Source: Proteles cristata cristata
Lineage: Eukaryota > Chordata > Mammalia > Carnivora > Hyaenidae
DNA length: 64,000 bases
Direction of reading: 5' to 3'
NCBI GenBank assembly: GCA_017311185.1
Contig: JAESUZ010004907.1
Span: 124,001-188,000, forward strand
Under the pieces are notes generated by a model, which saw nothing but the letters and a program-made list of their open reading frames with translations, was not told where the DNA came from and ran no database searches. Below, in pieces: positions 35,427 through 46,514 of this stretch. The number at the start of each line of letters is the position of its first letter. The stretch's first letter is position 1. The translations under genes and the position numbers were made by a program.

Positions 35427-36169
35427 TCACCTCACTTCTTTTCTCCTGGTGTGTCTGAGGAAGGCCCATTCTGACCTCTACTGTTGGAATCTTACCAAAT
35501 GAAAATATCTTACACATGTGATAATAGAGCTAGCAAATAAACACAGGCCCAGATGCAGAAGGAGAAATTCTTTGCATTTCTATCACCTCCATCTTCACAC
35601 TTTAATTTGTAAGTAAAGTAGAGAATTAAGGTGAAAAGCATTGAGCCCATTTCACAGTGACAAGAAATAGATACTTGGCTTCAAAAAAAAGTGGAGTAAT
35701 GCCTCATTCTGAAAATGCAGCCTTTGCTTAGCAGAGAGTCCTTCATCAGCAAGTAGGATCCATTGGAGTGTGGTTGTTTTCTTTCATGAGAGGCAGTGAC
35801 CACTATTCTTTCTAGAAGGCTAATGCTAAGGATTCATCCAGAAAGTTCAGAAGATGACAGTTATCAATATGGCTACGAATCCACACAGAAGAAAGGATTT
35901 TACTACCAAACCGACATCATCATCATCATCATCATCATCATCATAATGTTGGACACCTAAAATGTGCACATGACTTTAAAAGCAAAAATTCATTCTGGAA
36001 GCTCTGGATATGAATGCTTTGTATCCTGCTGAAGCAGATGGGCGGCCAGTGCTAACATAAGGAAGAGAAAAAAAATCCCTACCAGGTCACGGTATTTCCA
36101 TCTTTGAAAACACTGACCTGTTCTACCTGTGCGAACATTCCAGTGCACTGACTGACCACGACATCAAGG
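35427..36169. other. Unique non-coding DNA with (ATC)n
   Basis: Contains a (CAT)n run of about eleven units at 35913-35944. Nothing else is recognised. Confidence 0.45.
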
Positions 36170-36620
36170 AGGAAATGGGGTGGCTGCCTCTGGCTGTCCG
36201 TCGGCAACTCCCCGCCGTCGGAATTCTGGGAGGCTCCTCGGGCACCTGCTTTAACTTCTTTCGCAGTTGCAGACTCTGCCTGCCACCCTCCGCCCGGCTT
36301 TCATTCCATTTCAGAAAACAACTATTTTTGCATCAACTACAAAGGTACAGCCAGGAGCGTGTGCGGCAGAGACAGATAGCCTGCGGTTGCCCAGGGACTT
36401 CTCGTTTTATCTTTGCTCACACCCAGCACGGCCTGCCAGGTACAACTAGCGTAACGAGGTCTCCAGCGTCTCCATCCTGCCCGCAGCCTTGCCAACGCCA
36501 AGTTCGGCGCGCTGATGACTCCGGGGCTGCTTGACACCGCGGGGGTGGGGGTGGGGGATTCTGTAAGTCCTGCTGTTGCCGTTGATTTCGGTGGGAAAGA
36601 GCATCAGCCCTTGTCACGGG
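36170..36620. promoter_or_regulatory. CpG-rich, G-rich segment; candidate promoter or CpG island
   Basis: By eye about 27 CpGs lie in 450 bp of clearly raised GC content, far above the neighbours and outside any repeat I can recognise. A G-rich run (GGGGGTGGGGGTGGGGG, 36540-36557) is followed by a GTAAGT splice-donor-like site at 36563. A 119-codon + frame (36175-36534) crosses it but has no recognised domain. It could be an alternative first exon, an enhancer, or a chance GC bump. Confidence 0.35.
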
Positions 36621-37479
36621 GCCCCCAGATACCCTCTCTCCACAAGTCTGTGTTTGTAACATCAGCATGGGATGGGGGCTTCTTTTGGAGACGGATTCAC
36701 AGCCAGAGATGAAATTCACAGACAAGGACGTTTGGAACAAGTTGGATGTTGTCTAGCAGGTTTCTTTGGAGCAATATTTGAAGTCACAGATCTCATGGAT
36801 GTTTCGTGTTACTGGTGCGGAGAGTAAAGCCTATTGGAGACGATTCACTTTTTAAAGAGAAGAGATACCGTTGTGTTTTTATTTATTTTGGACGGCAGCA
36901 ACCGAGGAGTGACTCTGATGAGGACTGACGGAAGGGATGTGCTTGCACTTGGCTTTCCTGACATTTGATTGTTCGGATGAAGGGGAGGCGGGCAAGTGAA
37001 TTACTATCTCTGACCCAAAGATGTACTTTTGAGCTCGACACTGATGCTTTCTGAGGACAGAAATGACGAGTTCCTGGATAATATCCTGCATAATAATCCT
37101 TCCCACCCAGAACTTACTGTACTTTTTCATTTTAATTCACCTACTATAGATTTGGGGGTTTGTATCGGCATTGTTGGGTTTTCCTGAATAGTGCTGTCGG
37201 ACTTCCTACTGTTGAGGAAGAATGCGATGCCTTCTCTTTTCTAGCTTGAAGCCCACTGCTTAATTTTCTTGCGAATCGTATCCTAAATGGGCAGTTCTCT
37301 TCAGCTTCAGTAAGTAGGATAATTTGGGCTGCACAAGTCTAAGCCATTTTTATCCGAATCAAAATTTGTTTGTCAGCATCTTTTCCTGGTTGTCTTTTCC
37401 CACCGTGGTATGGGACGCAGGGTCATGTCTTCTTTCCCGGGCAGCTCTGAGACTCAACACCTGACCCTGAGTCTGGCTG
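36621..37479. other. Unique non-coding DNA
   Basis: Nothing is recognised. Confidence 0.4.
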
Positions 37480-37608
37480 CACACTCCCTTTCTGCCTCAG
37501 TTTCCCTCATGTAAAATGTCATATGATGCTTGTGAAGCTTATAAAAATTAATACAGGTGGTGTCCTTGGGCAAATGCTCAGTTAGAACTGCTCAGTAAAT
37601 GTTAGAAT
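37480..37608 (+). repeat. MIR fragment, sense
   Basis: 'ccctttctgcctcagtttccc' then 'tcatgtaaaatg' and 'actgctcagtaaatgttag' is the MIR 3' half (cctcagtttcctcatctgt ... gctcaataaatgttgg). Confidence 0.75.
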
Positions 37609-38038
37609 AAAACAAAATGAAAGCCTCTGGCATCGGAACGGTCTGTAAGGAGCTAAGGGGGAAAAATACCTTTTCTCAGGGATTTTGCCAAGGGACACAT
37701 TCAGCTGAACTTCGGTCCGCACTTCAGAGGGGATGGGCGGAAGATGGGAGGATCCCTGAGTGCCCGGACTGGCGGGTACCAGTCTCGCTGTGCTCAGTCA
37801 CAGGCACACCTGTTGGACAGTACAGAGGTGCTCTCGACAAGGGAGCTGTGACAAGGTGCAGGTTTGATGACCGGCAGCCAGGGCAACCAAGCTAGCCTTC
37901 TGCTCCCGCAGAGCTCTGCCGTCCCAGCCCTCCATCGTGTCTATTCCACATTCCTTCCGCGTACAGAATTGGGATCTCGACCCTGGAAACTGACACTGAG
38001 TTCAGGGTTCTTCAGATGGGATCTGTACAGGAATTCTC
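37609..38038. other. Unique non-coding DNA
   Basis: Overlapping frames at 37617-37895 and 37864-38103 are open, but the second ends in the GAA array. No domain is recognised. Confidence 0.4.
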
Positions 38039-38085
38039 AAGAAGAAGGAGAAGAAGAAGAAGAAGGAGAAGAAGAAGAAGAAGGG
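38039..38085. repeat. (GAA)n/(GGAGAA)n triplet tract
   Basis: About 15 GAA units with periodic GGA interruptions, in two near-identical blocks of (GAA)nGGA. Pure purine on this strand. Confidence 0.9.
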
Positions 38086-38254
38086 GGCTTCCTCCTCTAT
38101 TAAGTGTATTTAAGTTGCAACTAATAGAAACCAACAATGACTAGCTTAAGCAAAAATGAAAATTTTAGGAGGATACTGGATTCTTTTTGTGGAACCCAGA
38201 AATGGAAAAACCGCGGCTCAGAATGACAACAGAACCTCAGGCCCGCCACACAGT

Positions 38255-38400
38255 GTGGTTACAAGTGGGGACTTTGGACCCAAAATCTGTCTTGAGTTTG
38301 TATCCCAGCTGTTTGGTTTGCTAGCTGTGTGATCATGAACCAGTTCTTTTTCTTGCTCCGTGCCTCAGTTTCCCTGTCTAAAAAAATGGAAATAATAATT
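38255..38400 (+). repeat. MIR element, sense
   Basis: 'gtttgtatcccagctg', 'gctagctgtgtgatcatgaac', 'gtgcctcagtttccctgtct', 'aaaatggaaataataatt' follow the MIR core in order with modest divergence. Confidence 0.85.
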
Positions 38401-38462
38401 AAAGAAAGTGGTATCTGAAAGGGCCTGGAGAGTGGGGCATAGTAAGAATGACCTGGGCAGCA

Positions 38463-38676
38463 GGGGCACCTGGGAGGCTCGCTCTTTTAATCATATGCCT
38501 CTTGATTTCAGCTCAGGTCATGATCTCACGACTCATGTGTGTGAGCCCACATTGGGTTGTGTACTGACACTTGCAGAGCCTACTTGGAATTCTCTCTCCC
38601 TCTCTGTCTTCTCCTGTGCCACTCGGGTGCATATTCTTTCTCTCTCTCTCAAAATAAATAAACTTAAGAAAAAAAA
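38463..38676 (+). mobile_element. CanSINE, sense, diverged, inserted beside a MIR
   Basis: It begins GGGGCACCTGGGAGGCTCG and keeps 'ctcaggtcatgatctcacga' and a CT-rich 3' part with an A-rich tail. The B-box region (gtgtgagcccacattggg) is badly decayed. The duplication is not clear. Confidence 0.88.
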
Positions 38677-39032
38677 AGAACGGCTAGAGAGCCGGTTAAG
38701 TTAGAAGCAGGGACATTCTTGGGCCCTGTCCCCTTCCCCAGTGGAATTCTGCTGTTGCTGGGACTCAGCAATGAGCACTAAGGGGCTCAGCGGCAAATCA
38801 GACTGGTCCAGCCTGTGTCTGAGCACAGTTTTGGATCAAGCTCATATTTGCCTTGAGATGTGGATCAGGATCCTGTGGGTCAACCTGTCTCATTGGGCTA
38901 GAGTCCACAGGGACGGTGGCCTGAGTCCGGACTTTGGTTAGGAGCCCACTAAGCATGATATGCTTTACAGCACCCATCCTGAGTCAAAAGAATGAGAGGT
39001 CAGGGGACATTTCACTGGAAGACAGTTAATGT
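38677..39032. other. Unique non-coding DNA
   Basis: Nothing is recognised. Confidence 0.4.
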
Positions 39033-39458
39033 TACGTAGTCCCCACTTATCCACAGCATCATTTTCCGCAGTTTCAGTTACTCTTTCTGTCCAGTTGTCA
39101 GAAGGTGCCTGGTAGCCTCTAATGTCACAACGCCTATGTCACTCACGTCCCTGCCTCTCATGACTAAGCGTTCTGTCCCTCCCATCATCGCAGGAAGACG
39201 AAGCGGGAGTACAGGGCAATGAGATATTTTGAGAGAGAGAAGAAGACCACCTTGACGGAATTTTCATTGCAGCGCATTGTTAGAGTTGTTCTTTTTTATT
39301 ATTACTTATTGTCGTTAATCTCTTATTGTGCCTCATTTATAAATTAAACTTTATCAGAGTGTCAGTATAGGAAGAACAGTATATATAGGGTTCAGCACTA
39401 TGTGATTTCAAGCATCCACAGGGGTCTTGGAATGGATCCCCCGGGAGAAGGGGGTGTA
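39033..39458 (+). mobile_element. Tigger-type non-autonomous DNA transposon remnant
   Basis: The left end 'cgtagtccccacttatccac' and right end '…ggatcccccgggagaaggggg' resemble Tigger-family MERs (tagtccccccttatccgcgg ... ggatcccccgcggataag). TA dinucleotides flank it (39033-39034, 39457-39458). It is about 422 bp with no transposase frame. The exact subfamily is not assigned. Confidence 0.75.
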
Positions 39459-41679
39459 GGTTGTAATGACTAACACATTGAAAAATACAGCTAATGGGAA
39501 TACGTTATATTTTTTTCTGTGGAAGTATCAAGTCTCCTACAACTCTAATATTTGAAGAGCTAATGAGATGCCAGTGACATAGCATATGTTCTTTTGTTAA
39601 CACCAAAGGAGAAACAATTACTCAAACAGACATTTAGCTCATAGTTAATGGGAACAAAACACCAGAGGCAAAATGTGTGAAGTTGCTAATATATATATAT
39701 ATACACACACACACATATATATACATACATACACGCACACACACATACATAAGTATATGTATAAGATAGATACTGAGCACATCGTTGCACAGAGGACCGA
39801 TCTCTTCCCTTACGGACACCTAGCATCATTCATTAAACTTAGCTAAAAAGAGTTTATATTTTCCAAGGCTCCGTAATATTGAGTTGATCTCTCCTAGGTT
39901 CTCAGAGGAGAACAATTCGATTATTTCTGTCTGACGCATAACCTGGAGAGCCGCTGAGGAGGTAACGGACTTCCTGCCTGTCTTGCAGCGTGTGACAATT
40001 GGCGTTCCCCCAGCCCATGGCCCTGAGATGCACGCGTGCGCCCCTGGCTCTGGTCCTCCGAGGATGCAGGCACTGGGGACACTGGCGAGGGGGCTGAGTG
40101 GTCTAGCTGCTGGAACACTGCATGTCACAAACTTGAGGGCGACGTTATTTCTGAGGTCATTTAACTATAGCCCGTATCTGTGTTAGGCTCTCCCCTGAGA
40201 ACCCAAGCCCCACAAGAAGCAAAACTCTCCGGGACTCCCCCACCCCACCCCCCCATCTACAATTTCTCCAAAACGTGTGCAAACCTATTGATGGCCCGCT
40301 CTAGTCTGCTTACAGAAGCAGCGGAATTCAGAGTGGAGCCTTCTTATTTGGGCTTCACTCACCTTTACATGTTAACTAACCCAGATCTTCCTTCACAGCA
40401 GGAAGATGTAGAAAGGAAGCCAGAAGGCTGTGGGGAGATTAGGCCCTGCTTGACTGCTTCTATCTTATTTATTCAGCCCTTCTTCTGACTTAAGACATCT
40501 TTTCTTTCTGTACTCAAGGCAGAGAGTGAGTGTATCATTTATCGGCTAATCAGTCGTCCAACAAGATAGTCACTTTGTACCTAATTGTTCAGTTTATTTA
40601 TGTATTATTGATGAGCCCAGACTTGAACTCTGCCTCCCTCGGATGCCGCTTATAAATCTCCTGGCTCTTCCTTAAACACTGAATTACCTGCTGGAGCATT
40701 CTACATGCTGTTGCTTTTACTTTGTATTCCTATAATGCTCTGGATATCCATTTCAATATCTGTGTTTAACAGTAAGAAGTAGAATAGAATACATAATTCA
40801 GATTGTTCCTTTTGAGCTTTTTTTTAAAAAAAAATAGTATGAAACCTATTCATTAAATCACTCTCTGACTCTTGAGGCTTACACGATTTTCATTGCTTAA
40901 AGTTATTTTGAACTGCATGAACGAAATGCCGACCTGTAATCTCACTTGCGTTTCTGTGGTTTTAGTTGCAACCAATGGAATTTAATACCGGTAACTGGGA
41001 CTGAGCACTGGGAATCTGTATTCTAGTTCTCCATATTGTTAGTTCTCACTAGACGCCAGTTGAGAGCTCAGCCCTGAGCACCAGGAAGCATTTCCTGCTC
41101 TTTTCAGTGCATCCTCTGATTAGCAGAACTCTGAGCACGTAAGGGTCCTCTTCCGTCTTGTTTGTCCGTCAGTAAATTTAAGTGACGACACTTAAGTACT
41201 ATGTTTAAGAAGAGGAGTGACGATTTTTAAATGAGTGTATTGAAGTGCATTGAAACCAGACCAGGCCATTTATTATAATAAAGATTAGTATTTGAACCAT
41301 TATCAGAGTGCTTAAATTATAGATCAACAGCGAGGATTTTTTTCGCTTGTAAGATTTATAACTATTGATGAGACATTAGATGACCTTTATGCTCTCCGAT
41401 CCCTCTGCACTCACAAGCAGAAGAAATGGAAGTTTTAAAAATGGGAGAGCTCCTTGCAAACTTCAAACAAGCCTATTCCTGATAAAGCTCAAAGGGTGGA
41501 GAATCGCTTCACAAAACACTAGGACCCACTAACCACTTTATGGAAAACAGCAAGAAAAGATTGTATGATCTATCTCTTAACTACAGAACCACAAATTCTC
41601 AAAAATTTATACTAGTCCTGCCTTTGCTAAACATTTTAACACTTTGCTCACTGCAAAGTTATTTTTTGTAATTGGGGGA
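39459..41679. other. Unique non-coding DNA with an AT/CA microsatellite
   Basis: Contains a compound (TA)n(CA)n(TACA)n array at 39688-39751. The rest shows no recognised repeat. Opposite-strand frames at 39826-40186 overlap in a slightly GC-rich patch and have no family match. Confidence 0.45.
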
Positions 41680-41741
41680 ATATACATATAACATGAACTC
41701 TACCTTCTTAATTACTTTTAAATGTGCAGATTAGTAATGTT

Positions 41742-41977
41742 AAGTGCATTTAAATTTTTTTTAATGTTTTTTATTATTGAGATAGAGAGAAACACAGCAT
41801 GAGTGGGGGAGGGGCAGAGAGAGAGAGAGATACCCAGAATCCGAAACAGGCTGCAGGCTCTGAGCTGTCAGCACAGAGCCCAATGCAGGGCTCGAACCCA
41901 CAAACTGTGAGATCATGACCTGAGCCAAAGTCCAACGCTAAACCCACTGAGCCACCCAGGTGCCCCAAGTGCATATA
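41742..41977 (-). mobile_element. CanSINE, antisense, inside the L1 fragment
   Basis: The body runs from about 41753 to 41966. The duplication AAGTGCATTTA (41742-41752) and AAGTGCATATA (41967-41977) comes from L1 3' UTR sequence. It dates after the L1. Confidence 0.92.
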
Positions 41978-42737
41978 GACTGTTGCTCAAATGATCTCCA
42001 GAACTTTTTCTTCTTCGTAAACTGAAACTCTGTGCCTGTTGAACATGTACCCTGCTTCCCACGTCCCCCTCCCCCATCCCCTAGCAACCACCATTCTACT
42101 TTCTGTTTCTAGGACCTTGATTACTTTAGATACCACACATAAGTGGAATCGTGCAATAGTTGTCTTTTTGTGACGGGCATGTTTCACGTAGCATAATGGC
42201 CTCAAGCTTCATCCATGGTGTACCATGTGTCAGAATTCTTTTCATTGTTATGGTTGATTAATATTCCACTGCATGTATATACCACATTTTGTTCATCCAT
42301 CCATCCATTGATGAGACTTGGGCTTCTTTGACCTGTCGGCTATTGTGAATATGGCTGCTATTGACACTGGTGTACAAATATGTATCTGAGTCCTACTTTC
42401 AATTCTTTGGGTCTGTACCAAGAGGTGGAATTGGTAGATCATATGTTAATTCTATTTTTCGGTTTTTGAGAAGTCTTTGTACTGTTTTCCATGGCAGCTG
42501 TATCGTTTCACATTCCCACCAGCAGTGCACAAGGACTCTATTTAATCTCTACTTGCTCCTTCCCTTTCTCTTTTTAGTATAACAGCCATCCTAATGGGTG
42601 TGAAGTGACATCTCCTTGTGGTTTTGATTTGCATTTCTCTAGGGACTCGTGATGTTGAGCCTCTTTTCGTGTGCTTACTGGTTATTTGTCTATCTTCTTT
42701 GAAGGAATGTCTACTCAAGTCCTTTATCCATTTGTTT

Positions 42738-42841
42738 TCTTCTTCTCTTCTCTTCCCTTCCCTTCCCTTCCCTCCCCTTCCCTTCCCTCCCCTCCCTTCC
42801 CCTCCCCTCCCTTCCCTTCCCTTCTCCTCCTTCTTCTTTTT
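42738..42841. repeat. (CCTTC)n/(CCCTT)n expansion within L1
   Basis: About 100 bp of C/T in CTTCC and CCCTC units, replacing what should be unique L1 ORF2 sequence between 'cctttatccatttgttttct' and 'atgagttgttggagttcttt'. The frames over it are artefacts. Confidence 0.9.
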
Positions 42842-42985
42842 ATGAGTTGTTGGAGTTCTTTATATATTCTGTTTATCAAGCTCTTATCAGATATATGATT
42901 TACAGATGTTCTACCCAAGATGTCACTGCTAAATCCAATGTCATGAAGCTGTTCCCTGCCATCGTTGGGTTTTTGTATTAGCGTT

Positions 42986-43679
42986 TATTTTAAAAAACAT
43001 ATTGTATTAAAAATTTTATTCATCTTGACTACTCAGTTGTTTAGTTTTCCCTTTAGTTTTTGTCCTGAGGCAAAATGGCCTCACCCAAATACCAGCCCTG
43101 AATTTCAGAGCCACATAGGGAATGAGCCAAGTCCTTCATTTTCAGGGAAGGGAATTTTTCATCTGATGGGCCAAATTGCTTCCATGTGTACCTCGCACAC
43201 ACAGACAGAGAATTTCTGAAATATTATTTACGGCATCTGATCTTGAATGTGGCATTGGGTTTTTCAGCACTTTTTACAAATGAATCTCTACAGGCGAAAA
43301 GGAAAGTGATTCTTTTACCGGAGAATATGCCCAAAAGCATACACTGGAGAAAGAAGAGAGGGGCACCAAGAAAAATGGTAACGAAATGGATGTGGCTTTC
43401 CAAAGTGCCTTGCTGAACTATTTTTACTCATTTGACATTAATTTCTATCGTGTTCTACATATTTTCGTGATTGATTTTTTTAAGTGAAGTGAACATTTAT
43501 TTCTGTCTCATGGTGATGTTTGAATACGGTGAGTGGTTTCCCCTGTTTTTGAAGGCCCCATCCGTCTACCTGCTCTGCTCCCTTTGGGCCACATGGCCTT
43601 GGCCTGCCTGTGATACCTTCCCAAACCCCTCAAGTGGATTTGATGCGTGCCACTATATACGTGCTCTATATTTGCTTGT
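42986..43679. other. Unique non-coding DNA
   Basis: No repeat is confidently assigned; short frames without domains. Confidence 0.35.
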
Positions 43680-43763
43680 TCCTTTTAATGTCACATGTAT
43701 TGATTTTTTTCTAATTACAAAAGTTCATCCATGTTCAATGCAGAGAAAATAATTTTTAAAACA

Positions 43764-43807
<44 letters not shown>

Positions 43808-43890
43808 CACCATGCAAAGATAATCCCTATTAACGTCTTATTACATGTTATTTCATCTGTGTCTCTAGTAAGCATATTTAGCTAGAACTA
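43680..43890. repeat. Possible ancient repeat split by a (CA)n array
   Basis: 'aattacaaaagttcatccatg' then '…gagaaaataatttttaaaac' and, past the CA array (43765-43804, about 20 units), 'gataatccctattaacgtct' recall a common ancient element (acatgttcattgtagaaaa ... agataaccactgttaac). The family is uncertain; the CA array itself is clear. Confidence 0.4.
43765..43805. repeat. (CA)n microsatellite
   Basis: About 20 uninterrupted CA units; likely polymorphic. Confidence 0.95.
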
Positions 43891-44089
43891 TCACAGGTTG
43901 TTTGAGTCAGGTCATCCCAAAGACAGTTACTGACTTGGGTGAACATTCCCCATATCATCTTCCTGTTCCACAGCTTCCACCAAAGCAACTGCCACTTCAC
44001 GGGGTCGCTTTGTACACACGGTGTGTGTTATCACAACTGTAATATGGACATCTTTGCATCTTGGCACAAACAGACCTCTCTTATCCTTT

Positions 44090-44241
44090 TGGGGTTTTTT
44101 TATTTTTATTTTTTTTAAGTAGGCTTCATGCCCAGCACAAACAAAGCCCAGTGTGGGGCATGAACCCACGACCCTGAGATCCAGGCCTGAGCCAAGATCA
44201 AGAGTTGGACGGTTAACCAACTAAGCCACCGAGGCGCCCCC
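44090..44241 (-). mobile_element. Short, older CanSINE (tRNA-like part), antisense
   Basis: Only the tRNA-derived portion is present (…cgaggcgcccc at 44241 back to 'aagtaggcttcatgcccagc', then a T-rich tail). It lacks the CAGCTCAGAGCCTGGAGCC middle block of the other copies, so it looks like an older carnivore SINE subfamily. Confidence 0.8.
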
Positions 44242-44289
44242 TGCCTCACTGGTGATTGATGTTAACCACCAGCCTTCATGTTGGCAGAA

Positions 44290-44415
44290 CCACTATCATG
44301 ATTTCACTTTTACTCCTGAAGAACTGGGGGCTCAGAGCATTTGTCTGCTTATTCAAAGTTTCGCGGCCTTTGAGAGGTAGATAATCGATTTGCGCCTAGG
44401 AGCTTTCACTCTGTC
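44290..44415 (-). repeat. MIR fragment, antisense
   Basis: 'cctgaagaactgggggctcag' then 'gcttattcaaagtttcgcgg' resembles reverse-complement MIR (gatgaggaaactgaggctcag ... cttgcccaaggtcac). Confidence 0.55.
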
Positions 44416-44426
44416 TGTGCAAATGG

Positions 44427-44605
44427 CTGTCAAATTGTAGCTTCTGGACTAGCAGCATCAGCGTCACCTAAGAATCTGTTCAAAATGCAAATTCTCCTTC
44501 TCCAGACTTAATGACTCAAAAACTCAGGGGGTGGGGCGTAGTCTGTGTTTTAACAAGTTCTGTAGGGAGTTTTCTGCGTGGCAGGTTTGGGAGCCTCCGC
44601 TCTAT
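44427..44605 (+). mobile_element. MER5A-like hAT (Charlie-class) DNA transposon fragment
   Basis: 'ctggactagcagcatcagcgt', 'cacctaagaatctgttc', 'aaaatgcaaattctcct', 'aaaactcagggggtgggg' and 'tctgtgttttaacaagttct' match MER5A in order. It is non-coding and ancient. Confidence 0.88.
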
Positions 44606-44749
44606 GTGACAGTGTGTGGACAGTCAACTGAACTATGTTCCCATCCTCCAGCCCTGTTCCCGGTGAGCCTGCAAGCTGGTAGATAAAGTGGGGGCACATG
44701 AACAAATGTTCCAGGGAGACTGATACCGATGTCAAAGAAATACTAATAG

Positions 44750-45330
44750 AGAGTTTTCTGATCCAGAGGAGGGGTAAATGTCACTCTGGTTTTTGAGGAT
44801 CAGGGAGGGCTATAAGAGAAGGATGGTCACATCTGGCGATTTGATAATGAAGGTTGACATTCCAAACAGAGGAACCGCATGGATAAATGCAGCAAGGAGG
44901 GACCGGTGAGCTCAGAGGGTCCGTGGAGCAGCTCCATTTGGCAGTGTTTCCAGCTTCACTGAGCTGAGAGCAGATGGTAGAAAACTTTGGATATCGGAAC
45001 AAGAAGACTTCATTTTATTCAATTGGCAGTGAGAATCCAGGGCATATTTTGAGCAGAGGAGAACCATGTTTAAAGTTGCAATTTAAGAAATTATTCTCGG
45101 AATTCCATTGGGTGGGTTGCGTTAAGAGAAACCCAGGTGATAGAAGACCAGTTAGAAGGCTTTGTCAACAGCCAGGATGAGAGGAGACAGGGCAGAGATT
45201 AGGCTCGAAGTGGTGGGAATGGGGATTCAGATCTGTTATCTGCAGGACTTGTTGGTATGCAAGGGAGAGAGAAGTATCCACAGGATATTTAAAAATTTGA
45301 TAAGATTTGGTGACTAAGGAGCATGAGCTG
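44750..45330 (-). repeat. LINE2-like ancient repeat, antisense
   Basis: 'ttgagcagaggagaaccatg', 'gaccagttagaaggctttgtc', 'caacagccaggatgagagg' and 'ctgcaggacttgttggtatgc' are diverged forms of a common ancient LINE2-associated sequence, here reversed. The part 45175-45330 is inverted relative to 46335-46495. Confidence 0.5.
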
Positions 45331-46334
45331 TGACATTCATAAAAAAAGAGGAACAACTTTAGAAGGAAAAAGAGTTGAGCCTTGAAGACATTCAGTTTGA
45401 GACTCTGACAGGTTTCTTGGATGGAGATGGCCAACGGGGAGTAACAATGAAAAGACGGATAGAGGCGGAGGGATCCATTTCTGAAAACTGACCTATGAAA
45501 ATCAATTGAGGCTCTGGAAGAGAGCTTCTTGAGAAGAGGAATCAGGGAGCCTTTTCTTTGGTGGTTCTTGGGGGTAAGGAAGGTGGAGTGGGGCAAAAGA
45601 AGAGATTTTAGGGGAGATCAGTGTGCAAGTCAAAGACTGAGCTACTCAGGAGGGATGGACTGGTTGTCGTTTCTGAATGAGGGAGAGATTGTGAGGAACA
45701 GAGTAAAAGTGGTGAAGACACAGCACAAGAATTCGAGGGGTCAAGAGGCAAGTGAGTAAGTGGTTAGAAGAGGCATGTGGCAAGCATTCTGGGTTATTTT
45801 GAGAAGTTTTGTGATAATGGAAAGGAGAGAGATAAATGAATAACTTGAGGGAGTAGCTGAGTATAGGGGAGAATCATCGGTTGGCTGTTTGGGTTTGGTT
45901 TTGTTCTGTGTTTGTGAGAATGAAGAAGAATTTGAGCCTTTTTCAGGTGGAAGGATGGTAAAATATCAGAATCGCTGATTGGACAATTTACAACAGAAGA
46001 GATCATTGAGACCACAAAGGGAGACCTATCCCTGAGAAGGAAAAAGAATATACTTCTGAAACCCAAAAGGGAAAAAAAAGGGAAGAATTTGGTATCAAAC
46101 AGAGGTGTGGGGATGGAGAGGAGGAGAATTAGGCAGCTTCTTCAGGTAGATTTTTCTGTACAGGAAGAGGCAAGGTCATCGTCGGGGAGAGGTCATCAGG
46201 GATTGAGTATTGGAGGCTCATGAAAAACCTTGGAATAGACAAGATGGGGGATGGGATGGTTACTCAGTGAGAGTTTTTGCCTGCTTTCACCTTTGCATTT
46301 TTACTCCCTGCTGGCCATCTTCATTAAAGAATCC
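45331..46334. other. GA-rich, possibly repeat-derived DNA
   Basis: Purine-rich text continuous in style with the preceding ancient repeat. No frame shows a recognised domain, although a 143-codon minus frame (45165-45596) spans both. Confidence 0.35.
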
Positions 46335-46510
46335 TCACGCTCCTTAGTCATTGAATCTTATAATTTAAATATCTTGTGGACACTGCCTGCTCCCTTGTGT
46401 ACCAAGTCCTGCAGATTATAGATATGAATACCCATTCCTGCCACTTCCATCCTAATCTCTGTCCTGTCTCCTCTCGTCTAGATTGTTACTATAGTCTTCT
46501 AACTGGTCTT
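46335..46510 (+). repeat. LINE2-like ancient repeat, sense copy
   Basis: 'gtgtaccaagtcctgcagatt', 'cctaatctctgtcctgtctcc' and 'cttctaactggtcttcc' form the sense version of the reversed copy at 45175-45330. The two copies share roughly 150 aligned positions with many substitutions. Confidence 0.55.
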
Positions 46511-46514
46511 CCAT

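Larger units (their letters stand above)
41680..42985 (-). mobile_element. Old 5'-truncated LINE-1 fragment, antisense
   Basis: It reads 3' to 5' on this strand: L1 3' UTR text (ccagaactttttcttcttcg, aactgaaactctgtgcctg) at about 42000, then the C-terminal ORF2 region (ccattctactttctgtttct, catccatccattgatg, ggctattgtgaatatggctg, attcccaccagcagtgcaca). It is split by a CanSINE at 41753-41966 and by a CCTTC array at 42738-42841. Its divergence suggests an L1M/early L1 age. Confidence 0.88.

Noticed and set aside
36175..36534. 119-codon frame in the CpG-rich patch as a protein gene
   Set aside because: No domain; overlapping frames on the other strand are equally open; GC-rich DNA has few stop codons. 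Kept only as a possible promoter region.
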